The position numbers were made by a program, and so were the translations under genes. This document shows positions 34,440 to 45,266 of a DNA stretch of 64,000 bases, piece by piece. Source of the DNA: Myotis daubentonii (Eukaryota > Chordata > Mammalia > Chiroptera > Vespertilionidae); contig NC_081847.1 in the NCBI RefSeq assembly GCF_963259705.1, positions 87,294,485 to 87,358,484 of the forward strand, read 5' to 3'. Numbering within the stretch: the stretch's first letter is position 1; every line of letters begins with the position of its first letter. The notes below the pieces were generated by a model. It did no database searches. It was not told the origin of the DNA and worked only from the letters and a program-made list of their open reading frames with translations.

Positions 34440-35577
34440 CTTTCCTCTTCCTCTATTTTTTTAAAGTCCTGTTTCCTCCACCACCTTCCCTTTGGCAACT
34501 ATAACTAGGGTCTATTCCTGTTCTGTTTGTTCATTTATTTTGTGTGGTTTTTAGATTCCACATAAAAGTGATGTCATATGGCACTTGCCTTTGTCTGACA
34601 TTTCACTTAGCATAATACCTTCTAAGTCCATCCATGTTGTTGGGAATGGCAAGATTTCATTCTTTGTTATTGCTGAATACTATTCCATTACACATATGTA
34701 ATCCATTATAAACATACCAGAGGCCCTGTGCACCAATTCATGCACTAGGGTCCAGCTGGCCCACCCCAATTGGGACCGATTGGCAGAGCTGGACAGGGGG
34801 AGGGGCCATGGGTAGTTGGGTTGGCTGGCCCCGCACCCGATCGGGTTGATGGGGGCCTATCAGGGGTGGGGCCAGCCGGGGAAGGGGCTGCAGGTGGTTG
34901 GCCAGCAGCCCCACCTCCTGGTTGAACTCCTGGTCAAACTCTCCGTCGAGGGGACAATTTGCATATTAGCCTTTTATTATATAGGATATTTCACATCTCT
35001 TTTATCCATCTATTTGTTGATGGGATCTAGGTTGCTCCATAGCTTGGATAATACTAGTAATACTGCAATGACCATAGGGGTGCACGTATATTTTCAAATT
35101 AGTGTTTTTGTTTAGTTCGGATAAGTACCCAGGAGAGGAATTGCTGGATCATATGCAGCCCTATTTTCAATTTTTTTTGAGGAGTATCCATACTGTTTTC
35201 CATGTGGCTGCACTAATTTACAATCCCACCAACAGTGCATTAGGGTAGCCTTTTTTCTACATCTGTACCAACACTTTTTATTTGTTGATTTACGGATGAT
35301 AACCATCCTGACAGGTGGAAGGTGATATCACATTGTGGTTTTAATGGTCACTTCACTGATGATTACTTCCTTTGAGCATCTTTCCATATGTCTTTTGGTC
35401 ATCTGTGTGACCTCTTGGGAGAAATGTCTATTGAGGCTCTCTGCCCATTTTTTAATTGGATTGTTTTGGGTGTCAAGTTGTTCCAGTCCTTTATAATTGT
35501 TGGACATTAACCTTTTATCAAATCTATTATTTACAATGTCTTCTCTCTTTGAGTAGTCTGTCCTTTTATTTTGTTCA
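34440..35577 (-). mobile_element. Minus-strand L1: ORF2 C-terminus and 3' UTR, split by HeliBat
   Basis: The minus-sense frame pieces include KKCWYRCRKKATLMHCWWDC (the L1 ORF2 cysteine motif) at 35306-35112 and MLKDFKGLEQLDTQ-like text at 35594-35328 (here NNYKGLEQLDTQNNPIKKWA). The 3' UTR lies below 34716. A HeliBat sits at 34717-34986. Endonuclease and reverse transcriptase parts are missing, and frames are broken. Confidence 0.88.
34717..34986 (-). mobile_element. HeliBat-type non-autonomous Helitron
   Basis: The minus-sense 5' end is TCCTATATAATAAAAGGC and the 3' end CACAGGGCCTCTGG, where the last four bases stand for CTAG with one change. A GTGCATGAATTGGTGCAC imperfect hairpin precedes the 3' end. 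The flanks fit insertion between A and T with no duplication, as Helitrons do. It interrupts an L1. No Rep/helicase coding. Confidence 0.92.
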
Positions 35578-35683
35578 CTAGAGGCCCCGTGCATGAAATT
35601 TGTGCACTGGGGCCCCCCTCAGCCTGGCCTGCACCCTCTTGCAGTCCAGTAGCCCTCAGGGGTTGTCCAACTGACAGCTTAAG
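35578..35683 (-). mobile_element. HeliBat 3' end, truncated
   Basis: In plus sense it begins CTAGAGGCCCCGTGC with the hairpin CATGAAATTTGTGCA, followed by CAGCCTGGCCTGCACCCTCT. The other Helitron end is not present. It lies between two L1 pieces of opposite orientation. Confidence 0.85.
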
Positions 35684-36110
35684 CTGTGGTACATTTATAC
35701 AATGGAATACTACACTGCCATAACAAGGAAGAACATTTTATCCTTTGTGACAACATGGATGCACCTGGAGAACGTTATACTAAGTGAAATAAGCCTGTTA
35801 GAGAAATACAAGTGCTATGTGATTTCACTCATATGTGGAATTAATTAACAAACTGAACTACCAGGAAAAATAGAGACAGACTCATAGATAGAGAGCAAAC
35901 AGACAGACAGCTCTGGTCATGATGTGTGTGTGTGTGTGTGTGTGTGTATGGGGGGGAGGGGTGGTGGTGATGGTGGTGCTGCAGATATTGAGCAAAAATA
36001 AGAAAAGAGAGAACTCATGGACACAGACAAAAGTGTGGTGATTGTGGGGGAAGGGGGAAGTGGAAGAGGGCATGGAGGGGATAAATAGGGATGGAAAAAA
36101 TAATTTTAAA
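35684..36110 (+). mobile_element. Plus-strand L1 ORF2-end and 3' UTR fragment
   Basis: GTACATTTATACAATGGAAT, then AACATGGATGCACCTGGAGA and TGATTTCACTCATATGTGGA, are L1 ORF2 3' text. The element ends near AATAATTTTAAAAAAG. It overlaps the region already present in the minus-strand L1 to the left, so the two are separate insertions. Confidence 0.85.
35921..35948. repeat. (GT)n microsatellite in L1 3' UTR
   Basis: An uninterrupted GT run of about 28 bp followed by a G-rich stretch. Confidence 0.95.
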
Positions 36111-36184
36111 AAAGAATCTCATCCTTAGAGCTGTGATGGAATTCCATGTTAATGTTCACTTGGTGGTGGGGTTTACATTAAATG

Positions 36185-36245
36185 AGAAAATGTGTGTGCT
36201 TAGTGCTTTGTAAATTGAAAAGTGCTATACAAACATTAGGGGTTA
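36185..36245 (+). mobile_element. MIR-like tail fragment
   Basis: GTGCTTTGTAAATTGAAAAG, then CTATACAAACATTAGGGGTT, resembles the MIR 3' end. Confidence 0.5.
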
Positions 36246-36564
36246 TCTGTTTAATTTCCCTTAAGCTAACCAATACATTTTTCTCCATCTTATTGCAGAA
36301 GCTATTTCTAATTCAGGGGATACGTGTTTTTGTCACTGGTTTCTCTCAGTGGGCTAGGGATACATTCTATTTGTTTTATTTTGTGATTGTTAATCAAGAA
36401 TAATTTATTAAGTGATTGTTACCCCTAGTTTTCCATTAAAATTTCACGCAGAAGACAGACATCAAAGCAAATAATATTTCATAAGAAAAATACTGAATGT
36501 GGCAAAACCAGATTCATAGACCAGTTAGAATTTTGCCCTGGACTAAAGAGGGGGAGGGGCTTTA

Positions 36565-36616
36565 GAAAGTGTCATTGAAAAGAATTTTTAAAAAAAAATT
36601 AATAATTTTTCACATT
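36565..36616 (+). repeat. 52-bp direct repeat, copy A
   Basis: It starts GAAAGTGTCATTGAAAAGAA and ends TTAATAATTTTTCACATT. It matches 38335-38386 at 50 of 52 positions, while the flanks do not match. Confidence 0.93.
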
Positions 36617-38334
36617 TTCCTGAAGTGTTCTCTTGTAGAAGCAACATGCATGAATTTTAAGTGAGATAAATGTGTACCGCTATGCGAGTCTAAGCCAGCT
36701 TTACTGACAGCGAACAGTAGGAAAATCATTGCCTGGGCCCCAGGTCCCTTACTTCATATGGAAAGGGATTGGATTACTTATATTGAAATCGCCATGGTTT
36801 ATTTAGCCACACAGCCTTTTATTTAAATGAATTGAAAACAGAAAATGAAAAGTGACTGTTAAGTTTTTAAGGAATGAAGACTGGCCAGGCAACGATTTGT
36901 TAATTTTGGTTCCTTTCCCCCCCTTTCTGTGAGCAGTAATTTTGCATCTCTACACACAGAGGGTCACATGGTGTGATTTATATATTAACATGATCAGGAG
37001 AAAAGCGAAGAGATAGGTGTTGTCAAGTGTGAGCAAAAAAGAGTACAAGGTTTGATTCTATCATGCTATATTAAAGAACAAGAAAAGGAGAGTGTTGATC
37101 GTTTTCTTGAAACAGAAGCAGGAAAATGGAGTTCTGAAGTCAGCATCTGCCTTATGAGTCCATCTGAGATGCACATTAAACTTTAGGATAGAATTCTGAC
37201 ATCTGTTGACCAGCTCAAACATCGGTTTATGAAAAAGAAACTCATCGCCCTTCATTTAAGAAGTGGCAATCTTCATTGCACCCTCAGTAATTGAAAAGCA
37301 TCTGTGCATGATTGGAAAAGAAAAAAAAAGGGCAAAACACAAATTAAGTCAAGTATAGTTATCTAAAACTGAGTGTATTTGCATAATCAAAACCACAAGT
37401 AAATATAGGTTTTTAACGCCAACTTCTACTTTACAATAAATATTAAGTTCCCTTTAATTACAGACATCGGGGCTGTCAGCTCATTCAATTATTCCTCCTC
37501 ACATGAATGTAGGTTGAGAAGTCAAATCTTCATCTCCACGTCAGAATCCATGAGTAGGAGAACATGTGCCCTGTCTTTAAAAAAATTAATTGCCACTGGG
37601 GACAGTTTGCCAAGTTCCTGCTCAAGCATTTTATTCAACCCAGAAGGAGGGGTGGTTTCGAATATTAGTGTAATCCCTGTGGTATCTTATATCATAAGGA
37701 GTATGATTAAGCCATTCCTTCTTAAGCAGACATATGCATATAAGGATGGGAGAGCTGACCTTTGCACATAAATTTTGGAGTCGTTAGGAACACTAAGTTT
37801 AATGTCAGTTATTCCCTGGTGAATATGCCTTGGATATGCTAACTATACATCTTTATATGTGGGTACAAAATAAGGGCTACATCATTAAGTAGGGCATGGA
37901 TTTTTTTTATTGAGTTAGGTTTTCCTCTGTACTTATACTCCATCCTATCTTTAAGATAATCTTTTCCAAAGATCGCAGTGTCCTTTCCTGCTTCCCAGTG
38001 TTTCCTTTGTAGGTTCCACTTGGCACATCTAATTGGGATCTGCTCTCTGTCATTTAGCCAGAGCCTGAGTGTCACCCAGTAGGGTTCTGTGCCAAAATCC
38101 CAGAGAGCGCCCACCTTGTCTTGGTCATTGGACTTGCATCAGCCAAGCTCTGGGAAGTCATTAGGAGAGTAGATCAGTGGTCTGATGCAACATATTCCTA
38201 GTAGTTTAAAAAATGCAGAGTCATGGTACTGATCATTGTGTTTCATGTCAGTTTTCATCCATTTGAGATTGTTGCACTCTTTTCAGTTTCTTGTGACCTG
38301 CTTGAAATTAAAGCTGCTTAGCAATAATTTCATT

Positions 38335-38386
38335 GAAAGTGTCATTGAAAAGAATTTTTTTAAAAAAATTAATAATTTTTCACATT
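38335..38386 (+). repeat. 52-bp direct repeat, copy B
   Basis: Same sequence as 36565-36616 apart from two A/T changes in the central T/A run. Flanks differ at both ends. Confidence 0.93.
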
Positions 38387-40289
38387 CTATACAAAACAGT
38401 ATAGATTTTGTATCCATTGTAGTTTTCTCCTTTTCTTCTTTCCCTTAAATAACTTAGGGTTCCAAATGTACTAGGAAAAAATCACACGAAATGCAGAAGA
38501 GTGGGTTGGAGAATAGATACTTCATTGATACACACATCCATGGTACTGTTTGCTTTATACTCACTGTTCTAAGCACTTTCCATGGAGAGGACATGATTTT
38601 GAAATACATTTTTGAGCTAAGAATCCCCTCCTTTTAAAGCTCTTTCAATGTTCTTCTTGTTGAGATTCAAAATCCCTAAGTATGCATTAATCATTACCAT
38701 CTTTTTCTCCTTTAACTGAGGCAGTCAGAAGTAATCTCATTATTTTGTCCTCCAGATTTTGAAACACATTTTTAAAAATTATATGTGAGGGTTTTTTTTG
38801 TTTTTTTCCAAACAGAAATTCTAAGAATCAGTCATTTCAATTACAAGAGGAAAAATCTCCCAAATTGAGATGATTCTTTCATTGATCTGTGTGCTTAGAG
38901 TAGGGGGCATTTTATTATAGTATTTTTGAGGTGAAGGATTTCTTTCAGCATTTCATAACAGCTAGACACAAGTCAGGGAAATTTATGTGCACACAGATAT
39001 GTGAAATGGGAGGGACTGAACAGCACCCATGAAGGGCACCCAGGTCCCAGGTAGACATGCTCCTTGTAGTCCAGAAGGTCTGAGCATCTCCCCGTACGAG
39101 AGCACAGATTGCTTAGGGGACTGTGTGTCAAGATGGGTCACTGTGCCTATGACTTCAGTATGATACTGAGTTCAGGAGAAGCTAAGCAGTTGAATTCTCA
39201 CACTGGTTGAAGAAGGGAAGAATATCGGAATGAAAAGATAAATATAAATTTCATAAAGAGCAAGGAGTTTTTACCTGGTTAAGTTGAACTTAGTTGCACA
39301 AGTTACCCAGCTAGTTAGAGAGACTGTAGTATAAGACTTAGCTTCTAAACTGGGCCTGGCTAAATTCTATGTACTTTTAGCCATTTCCCAGAATTACATG
39401 TATCTGTTCTCAAAACAGAAAAAAAAATCCTGTTGTAAAACAGTCTCTGTTCTATTCAGGGCTGGTCAGAAATGCGATTGCAGCTATAGCAGCTCACGGT
39501 GAGGCCTGGATGGGGAAATCACATTTGCGAGGCCGAGGAAGGTCAAGCAGACAGGTTGGGAGTCCTGTGAAGTAGCAGCGAAGAGAATTTACAGCCTTGA
39601 CCTCCCTGTGCAGGGCAGGGTACATTGGGATCCAACCTGGCTTAGATCTATTTGTCAATTATACCATCTACCATAAAAAGAGATGAAGTTGTAAATGAAC
39701 AGTACAATAAAACTGCTGGAATGCCTAAATCCGCGTAATAGCATCACAGGAAAGCGCATGGGCTTTTCACGCATTGGAATTTAGCAGTTGCCTTTTGTAA
39801 TGATGTTAGCTTAAGAATATCATTAACTTCTATAAAACTCCCAGGACAGTAATACCTAAGTACGGATTGTTATTATAATTAGATTGGACCCTCTAAAATG
39901 GTGATATTCCACTGTGTTTTTACTTAAAATTGTAATTTCATAAGGTTCCACTTAATATTACTTAAAAGAGCAGAGAGAGTTTTAATCACCCTTTTAAAAT
40001 TTAAAAGTGTCTATCTACAAGTATTTTAAAAACGAATTTAATCTAGTCACTCAAATATTTATTAAGTGAATAAATATAATTTTATCTATTAATAAAACAC
40101 TCTGCCAGGCCACACTTTTTAGCGGTTATTGTAAGTGCTGTGTAGTCTTGGGTGAAAATGATCCGAGGGAGGGCCGTAGAGCATGCTGGGAAGGGACAGC
40201 CATGACTCACATCCGCCTCCATTGCTGAGTGCTGCCTGAGTTCAGGCTGAGACCTTCCTGGGCATCTCTGTGCTTGAGGTCGCTCATGT

Positions 40290-40506
40290 TTATTTTTTCC
40301 CTACATATTTTTTTTTTTATTGATTTCAGAATGGAAGGCAGAGAGAGAGAGATAGAAACATCAATGATGAGAGAGAATCATTGATTGGCTGCCTTCTGCA
40401 CGCCCCCTACTGGGGGAGATTGAGCCGGCAAGGAGGGCATGTGCCCTTGGCCGGAATTGAACCTTCAGGCCAACGCTCTATCCACTGTGCAAAACCGGCT
40501 AGGGCC
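40290..40506 (-). mobile_element. VES SINE
   Basis: A minus-sense VES between AGGTCGCTCATGT (40277-40289) and AGATCACTCATGT (40507-40519), a 13-bp duplication with two mismatches. Confidence 0.9.
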
Positions 40507-40519
40507 AGATCACTCATGT

Positions 40520-41120
40520 ATAAAATAGAGGTGAGGCAGTGAGTCCCTTTACCGCAATGAACAGGTCTGGATCTTGACTGTGCTGGTGGTGCCACAAATC
40601 TATACATGTGATAAAGTGTCACAGAATTACATGCACACATGCACCAAGAACAAACAAAAATTGGGACAGGCAAAAACGTAAAATCTGAGTAAGGGCTGTA
40701 GTTGATCGTATTGTGCAAATGTCAGTTTATTGATTGGGGTAACATTGTGTTTTGATAATAATTCTGTCAGCTGTTAGCACAAGGCAGGAGGCACAAAACC
40801 TCTCTGTACTGTTTTTGCAATTACCCATGAGTCGGTATTTTAAAATTAAAAGTTAAAAAATACACTTAACGTATGAGCCAGCAATCCAGCTCTTGAGTAT
40901 TTTCCGTGGAGCAATGAAATAGTATGCTCACACAAAATTTGTATACGGTTGTGTATAGCTGCTCTAATTATAATCACTCCAAATGAGAAACAACCGAGAT
41001 GCCCTTCAGCAAGTCAGTGGATAAAAAAATATATGGCACATCCATACTGTCTAATACTCCTTAGCAATTAGAAGGAACAAGTTATTAATAGAAGCAACAA
41101 TGACCACACCACAAAAAATA
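40520..41120 (+). mobile_element. Old plus-strand L1 3' fragments
   Basis: Bases 40570-40860 hold old L1 3' UTR text (GGATCTTGACTGTGCTGGTG). Bases 40861-41120 hold ORF2 C-terminal text (GAGCCAGCAATCCAGCTCTT, then CAACCGAGATGCCCTTCAGC). Two ancient insertions are likely. Confidence 0.7.
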
Positions 41121-41336
41121 GAGGTGACAATTAGTGGACCATTAGGTGGACAATTAGTGAGCATTTATAATTCCATGTTTCATATGTGTACTATATGTTA
41201 GGTGTGTATGAGCGTACTTCTCATCAAGATACATTCATATATACAAAGTATGGGTGAAGTGCTAGAATCCAGCAGTGAACATGCAAAATGTGATCTCTCC
41301 ACCTCCTGAGCTTTAATTCCAGAATGATATTTTTTA

Positions 41337-41517
41337 GGGGAGGGCGAGGGGACGGGGGGAGTAAGAGATCAACCAAAGGACTTGTATGCATGCATATAAG
41401 CATAACCAATGGACACAGACACTGGCAGGGGTGGGGGGGGGTGTGACCGGGGAGAAGTCAACGGGGGGAAAAGGAGACATATGTAATACTTTCATCAATA
41501 AAGAACAAAAAAAAAAT
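41337..41517 (+). mobile_element. Short 5'-truncated L1 with exact duplication
   Basis: A 181-bp L1 3' UTR tail ending in TCAATAAAGAAC and an A run. It is flanked by a perfect 16-bp duplication AGAATGATATTTTTTA at 41321-41336 and 41518-41533. It holds a G-rich stretch at about 41337-41440. Confidence 0.93.
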
Positions 41518-41533
41518 AGAATGATATTTTTTA

Positions 41534-41874
41534 AATGTCCAAGTTTAAAATTTTTAAATGAATGTTTCAAATTTAATTAAGGTTGAAAGAAATGCTTATC
41601 ATGGAATTGTCTCATGCATGTGAACTAGTGCTACATCTACCTGATGTGGAGCTATAGGACTATAATTTACCATATGTGCTGACTGTGCGAAGTCAAGCTT
41701 TTATGATGGAGCTGTTATATTTTGAAGAACATGTTTTGAATCATTTATAAGTCTGTGTAATAACAAGCTATATCATAGCAGGATTTACTGGACTTTTATT
41801 GCCACCTACACAGCCAACCAGTACTTATGTGTGTGAATGCTGAGATGGATAAAAGAGGAATAGGAGCTATTTGA
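41534..41874. other. Non-repeat stretch, nothing recognised
   Basis: About 340 bases without a supported feature. Confidence 0.5.
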
Positions 41875-42065
41875 GGCAAGGATTTGGAGTAAGAGACACT
41901 TGCGTTCAAATTCTAGCACTGTGACTTGCCTGGTCTGTGGATTTGTATAATTTCCTCACTTATGAGATGAGTACAGTACAAATTATCATCCTCATAGAGT
42001 TAGAGTGAGGTAAAAGGTTTATCACAGGACCAGGCATAAATGTTAGTTATCATTATTATTATGTA
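41875..42065 (+). mobile_element. MIR SINE relic
   Basis: GCGTTCAAATTCTAGCACTG, then TTTCCTCACTTATGAGATGA and CATAAATGTTAGTTATCATT, is a nearly full plus-sense MIR. Confidence 0.75.
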
Positions 42066-42481
42066 TAATTATTTGGGAAAGCATGACTTAGAGATTTAAA
42101 GAGAAAAAATACAAGGTGGTATAAAAAACATGCAGGTTTCTGATTGACACACTGTGGGAGGAAATAGATGTGTCTTAGTAGTGACTATGATCCTGGCACG
42201 CTTAAGGGAAACAATATGAGCAAAATGTAATCAAGAGAAGAAGATAGCGTGGGGGGAACTTGGAAGAATGGGGGACTGAGATGGACATTAACTATTTGTG
42301 TTATAGTTGACTAGTTTATTAAAGAATTGCTAGCTATGAAAAAGATAGAAGCAACATCTATTAGATGTCATTGCTTTCTCAATATACAGGATTAAATGCA
42401 ATTTCTATCACATATGAAATGCAGTTTATATATATTATATATTATGTATATTTTTATGTTATATATTGTTATTTATTATTA
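42066..42481. other. Non-repeat stretch, nothing recognised
   Basis: Ends with an AT-rich low-complexity patch at about 42428-42481. Confidence 0.5.
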
Positions 42482-42820
42482 TTAGAGGCCCGGTGCACGA
42501 ATTTGTGCATGGGTGGGGTCCCTTGGCCTGGCTGGTGATTGGGGCAGATCGGGGCCGACCAGCCGGGGGGAGGGACTGCGAGAAGTTGGCTGGCCACAGG
42601 AGGTTGGCTGTAGGAGCTCACTGAATACCCAGCTGACCGAGGGAAGGGACTGCAGGAGGTTGGCCAGCTGTGGGAGTTTGGCTGTGGGAGTGTACTGACT
42701 ACCAAGGGGCAGCTCCTGCATTGAGCGTCTGCCCCCTGGTGGTCAGTGTGCGTCATAGTGACCAGTCAACCAGTTGTTTAGTAATTCGGTCGTTTGGTTG
42801 CTTAGGCTTTTATATATAGA
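42482..42820 (-). mobile_element. HeliBat-type non-autonomous Helitron
   Basis: The minus-sense 3' end is CCGGGCCTCTAA preceded by the hairpin TGCACAAATTCGTGCA. The 5' end is TCTATATATAAAAGCCTAAG; the exact 5' base is uncertain because the flank continues GAGATATA. Internally it has repeated AGGTTGGC units and a CCCCCTGGTGGTCA motif at 42731-42744. The frames over it are incidental. Confidence 0.9.
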
Positions 42821-43137
42821 GATATATAAAGAGAGAGGGAAATGTGTGTTAAGCCACACACACATACTCATACACACTCACATGGGTTCATATTTTTATC
42901 AATTAAGACAGTCCTAGCAACTTTTTACTAAATTGACTAAGCAGTATGTGTTGGCCATCACTAATTTCATGTTACTTATTAATCATTTGTATTTAAATAT
43001 TTTGAATTACATGCTTTGCAGAGCTAGCTAACCTCTAATGGTCTGGCAGGCATTTTGAAGTGGCCATAATTGCACATATTTTGTCTGTTGGATCATTTGC
43101 TGTGGCTTGCCTGGTGGCTTAAAATCAAACATTAAAG

Positions 43138-43350
43138 CCCTAGCTGGTTTTGCTCAGTGGATAGAGCATTGGCATGCAGACTGAAGTGTCCCAGGTTTGA
43201 TTCCAGGTTGTGGGCTCCAGCCCCGGGGTGGGGGTAGGGGGGGCAGCCAATCAGTAAATCTCTCTCATCATTGATATTTCTGTCTCTCTCTCCTTCTTCC
43301 TTCCTCTCTAAAATCAATAAAAATATATATTTTTTAAAAAAAAAAAAACC
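43138..43350 (+). mobile_element. VES SINE
   Basis: A plus-sense VES with a long A run at 43335-43348. It is flanked by a perfect 12-bp duplication CAAACATTAAAG at 43126-43137 and 43351-43362. Confidence 0.93.
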
Positions 43351-43362
43351 CAAACATTAAAG

Positions 43363-44249
43363 GGCACTTAAGTGAAAATCCCCACTGGCCTGCATACATG
43401 GAAACAAGCATTTCTCTCATTAGTATAGAAATATTTAGATCCTGGAAGCAAAGGAGATGTTTGGTTGTTGGTTTGTAACCTCCTCGGAGCTTCATGGGTG
43501 AAATCTGAAACTGGTCCCCGTGTGTGGAGGGTAGGGAGAGACTAAAGAGGTAGGCAGACCAGTCCAGGTCGGTAGGTTTAATAAACAAGGGAACTTGCAA
43601 AGCTTGTCCCGGGTGAGTCGCAGGATGAGTAGATCTATGTAGCCACCTTAATGTCAGTCATGTACACAAGGGGCTTTAACTGTGATGTCATGTACCCAGT
43701 TCAGAGAGTCTCAACACCACACATCTATCTCAAGACTAAATCCTTGGAGCAGCTTCCAGGAGGCAGGGAAAGGCAAGAGAGCACACATTCAAAGGATGTG
43801 GGGAGGGAGGGAGGAACGTCAACTGCACCGTCCAGCTCTGTGCCAGCGGATGATCAGGTGGTTTTGAAGACCTCTTCCAATAGCAGTTTAAAATGTCAGT
43901 TTGCTGTGAAATGTTTCTGTAGTTGGTTGGTTTTGCATAAAACTTTAATGTTAAGCTCTAGATAGAGCATATCTTGGTGTTTCAGAGGGATGTATTTTAA
44001 ATGCATTGATTCAGTTTAATACGATGGTTCCTGGGCTTATTAGTAATGATGCTGCAATCACAACAAATTTTAAGGCATGGTAGGAGTTAAAACAACCTGG
44101 TTAACATGATGTTCACATTTGTATAAGCCATTTTGATTTCATTGCGATGTTAGGAATGTGTTTGAGAATCTGAGCACAAGCAACTGTTTACTCTCAGCGT
44201 ACTTCACTCACAGAGATAGGGCCCTGTCGTCTGATTTAATATGTGACAT
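43363..44249. other. Non-repeat stretch
   Basis: About 890 bases. Frames of up to 104 codons (43651-43965) show no recognised family. Confidence 0.5.
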
Positions 44250-44320
44250 AAAATTCCTTTTCTTTTTTTGATAGAGAGAGCGAGAGAGTTGAATGAAGGG
44301 GGAGAGACAGAGAGGGAGAG

Positions 44321-45121
44321 TGCTGGGGTCCAACCCCAGCAGGTCCAGGGGTCCCCAAAGGTGTGGACGGAGACGGCGAAGAAGGAATGGCACAGAGACA
44401 GTGTTCAGTTGATCAGCAGCCTTGCCAGGATCTCTAGCCACAATCTCCAGCCAAGTTCTGTGTCCATGTTCTCTTGCTAGGTTCTCCAGCCAGGTTCTCC
44501 AGGTTCTCCAGCCAGGTTCTGTAGCCATGTTCCCTCGCTAGGTTCTCCAGCCAGGTTCTGTCCAGGTTATCCAGCCAGGTTCAGTCACCAGGTTCTAGTC
44601 AGGTTCTCTTGCCATGTTCTATCCAGGTTCTGTAGCCAGGTTCTGTCTCTAGGATCTTCAGCCATGTTCTCTCACTAGTTTCTGTCTCTAGGTTCTGTTG
44701 CCAGTTTCTGTCCAGGATCTTTTGCCATGTTCCGTCTCTAGGTTCTTCTCTAGGTTCTGTGTCTAGGTTCTGTGTCCTGTTGTCTTGTTACATCTGTATT
44801 TATACCAGTTGATTCCAATCCTATCAATCTCTATTCCAAAGGTTAGGGCGTTTCTTATCTCCATTCCAGGGAGTAAAGATTATGTAGCTTAAGCATGATT
44901 GTTCGTAGTTAAAGTGATTAATTACCCGCCTGGCACTTAGTTAAGGGGTTTTATTACCTCCCTAACTTCAGGGGAAAATCCCTACCTGGGGAAACAACCT
45001 TTCTCAGAGAGGAGACCTTGGTTAAAACACATAGTGCCAAGAAGGTGAGCAAACATATTAAGAACAGTATGCCATATATGCCAGGTCCTTTGAAACAGCA
45101 AGGATGGACCGGCTCCTGGCA
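44321..45121 (-). mobile_element. Solo LTR of a class II (betaretrovirus-like) endogenous retrovirus
   Basis: An 801-bp unit that starts TG and ends CA, bounded by a perfect 6-bp duplication GGAGAG at 44315-44320 and 45122-45127. A 6-bp duplication is typical of class II integrase. On the minus strand a canonical TATA-like GGTATAAATACAG lies at about 44804-44816, so the LTR is read leftward. Downstream of it is a tandem array. No gag, pol or env and no primer-binding site is present, so this is the product of LTR-LTR recombination. The family name is not known to me. Confidence 0.88.
44415..44785. repeat. Degenerate tandem array inside the LTR
   Basis: Many variants of CAGGTTCTCCAGC, CAGGTTCTGT and CTAGGTTCTG repeat about every 10-20 bp. 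It lies downstream of the LTR's TATA-like site in the minus sense. It is not CRISPR-like: unit spacing is irregular and the units differ. Confidence 0.88.
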
Positions 45122-45266
45122 GGAGAGAAATATTGATTGGTTGCCTCCCTTTAGGGCCCCAACCAGGGCCAGGAATCGAGCCTTCAACCGATGTGCATGC
45201 CTTTGATCAGAAGGCAGGCCGGCACTCTATCCACTGAGCCAAACCAGCTAGGGCAAAATTGCTGTT

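Larger units (their letters stand above)
36246..40276. other. 4-kb stretch without family repeats
   Basis: Mostly non-repeat DNA. It contains a 52-bp direct repeat (36565-36616 and 38335-38386) and a 91-codon minus frame (38114-37839) with no recognised family. A short MIR-like phrase may occur at about 39295-39370. No exon or promoter is supported. Confidence 0.45.
44262..45254 (-). mobile_element. VES SINE split by a solo LTR
   Basis: The SINE parts are 44262-44320 (tail side, GA-rich) and 45122-45254 (head side, ending in the complement of AACCAGCTAGGGC). A flanking duplication AAAATTCCTTTT / AAAATTGCTGTT is partly kept. The LTR at 44321-45121 lies between the parts. Confidence 0.85.

Noticed and set aside
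34440..36110. One L1 with 5' inversion (twin priming)
   Set aside because: The minus and plus segments both contain the same ORF2-end region (the TACAATGGAATACTA area), which twin priming would not duplicate; two insertions fit better.
44208..44528. 106-codon minus frame with repeated WRTWLENLA-type units
   Set aside because: It is a translation of the tandem array in the solo LTR and would need the array as coding sequence; no start context or known protein.
44415..44785. Regularly spaced CAGGTTCT repeats resembling a CRISPR-like array
   Set aside because: Units are variable and irregularly spaced with no unique spacers, and they lie inside a retroviral LTR of a mammal.
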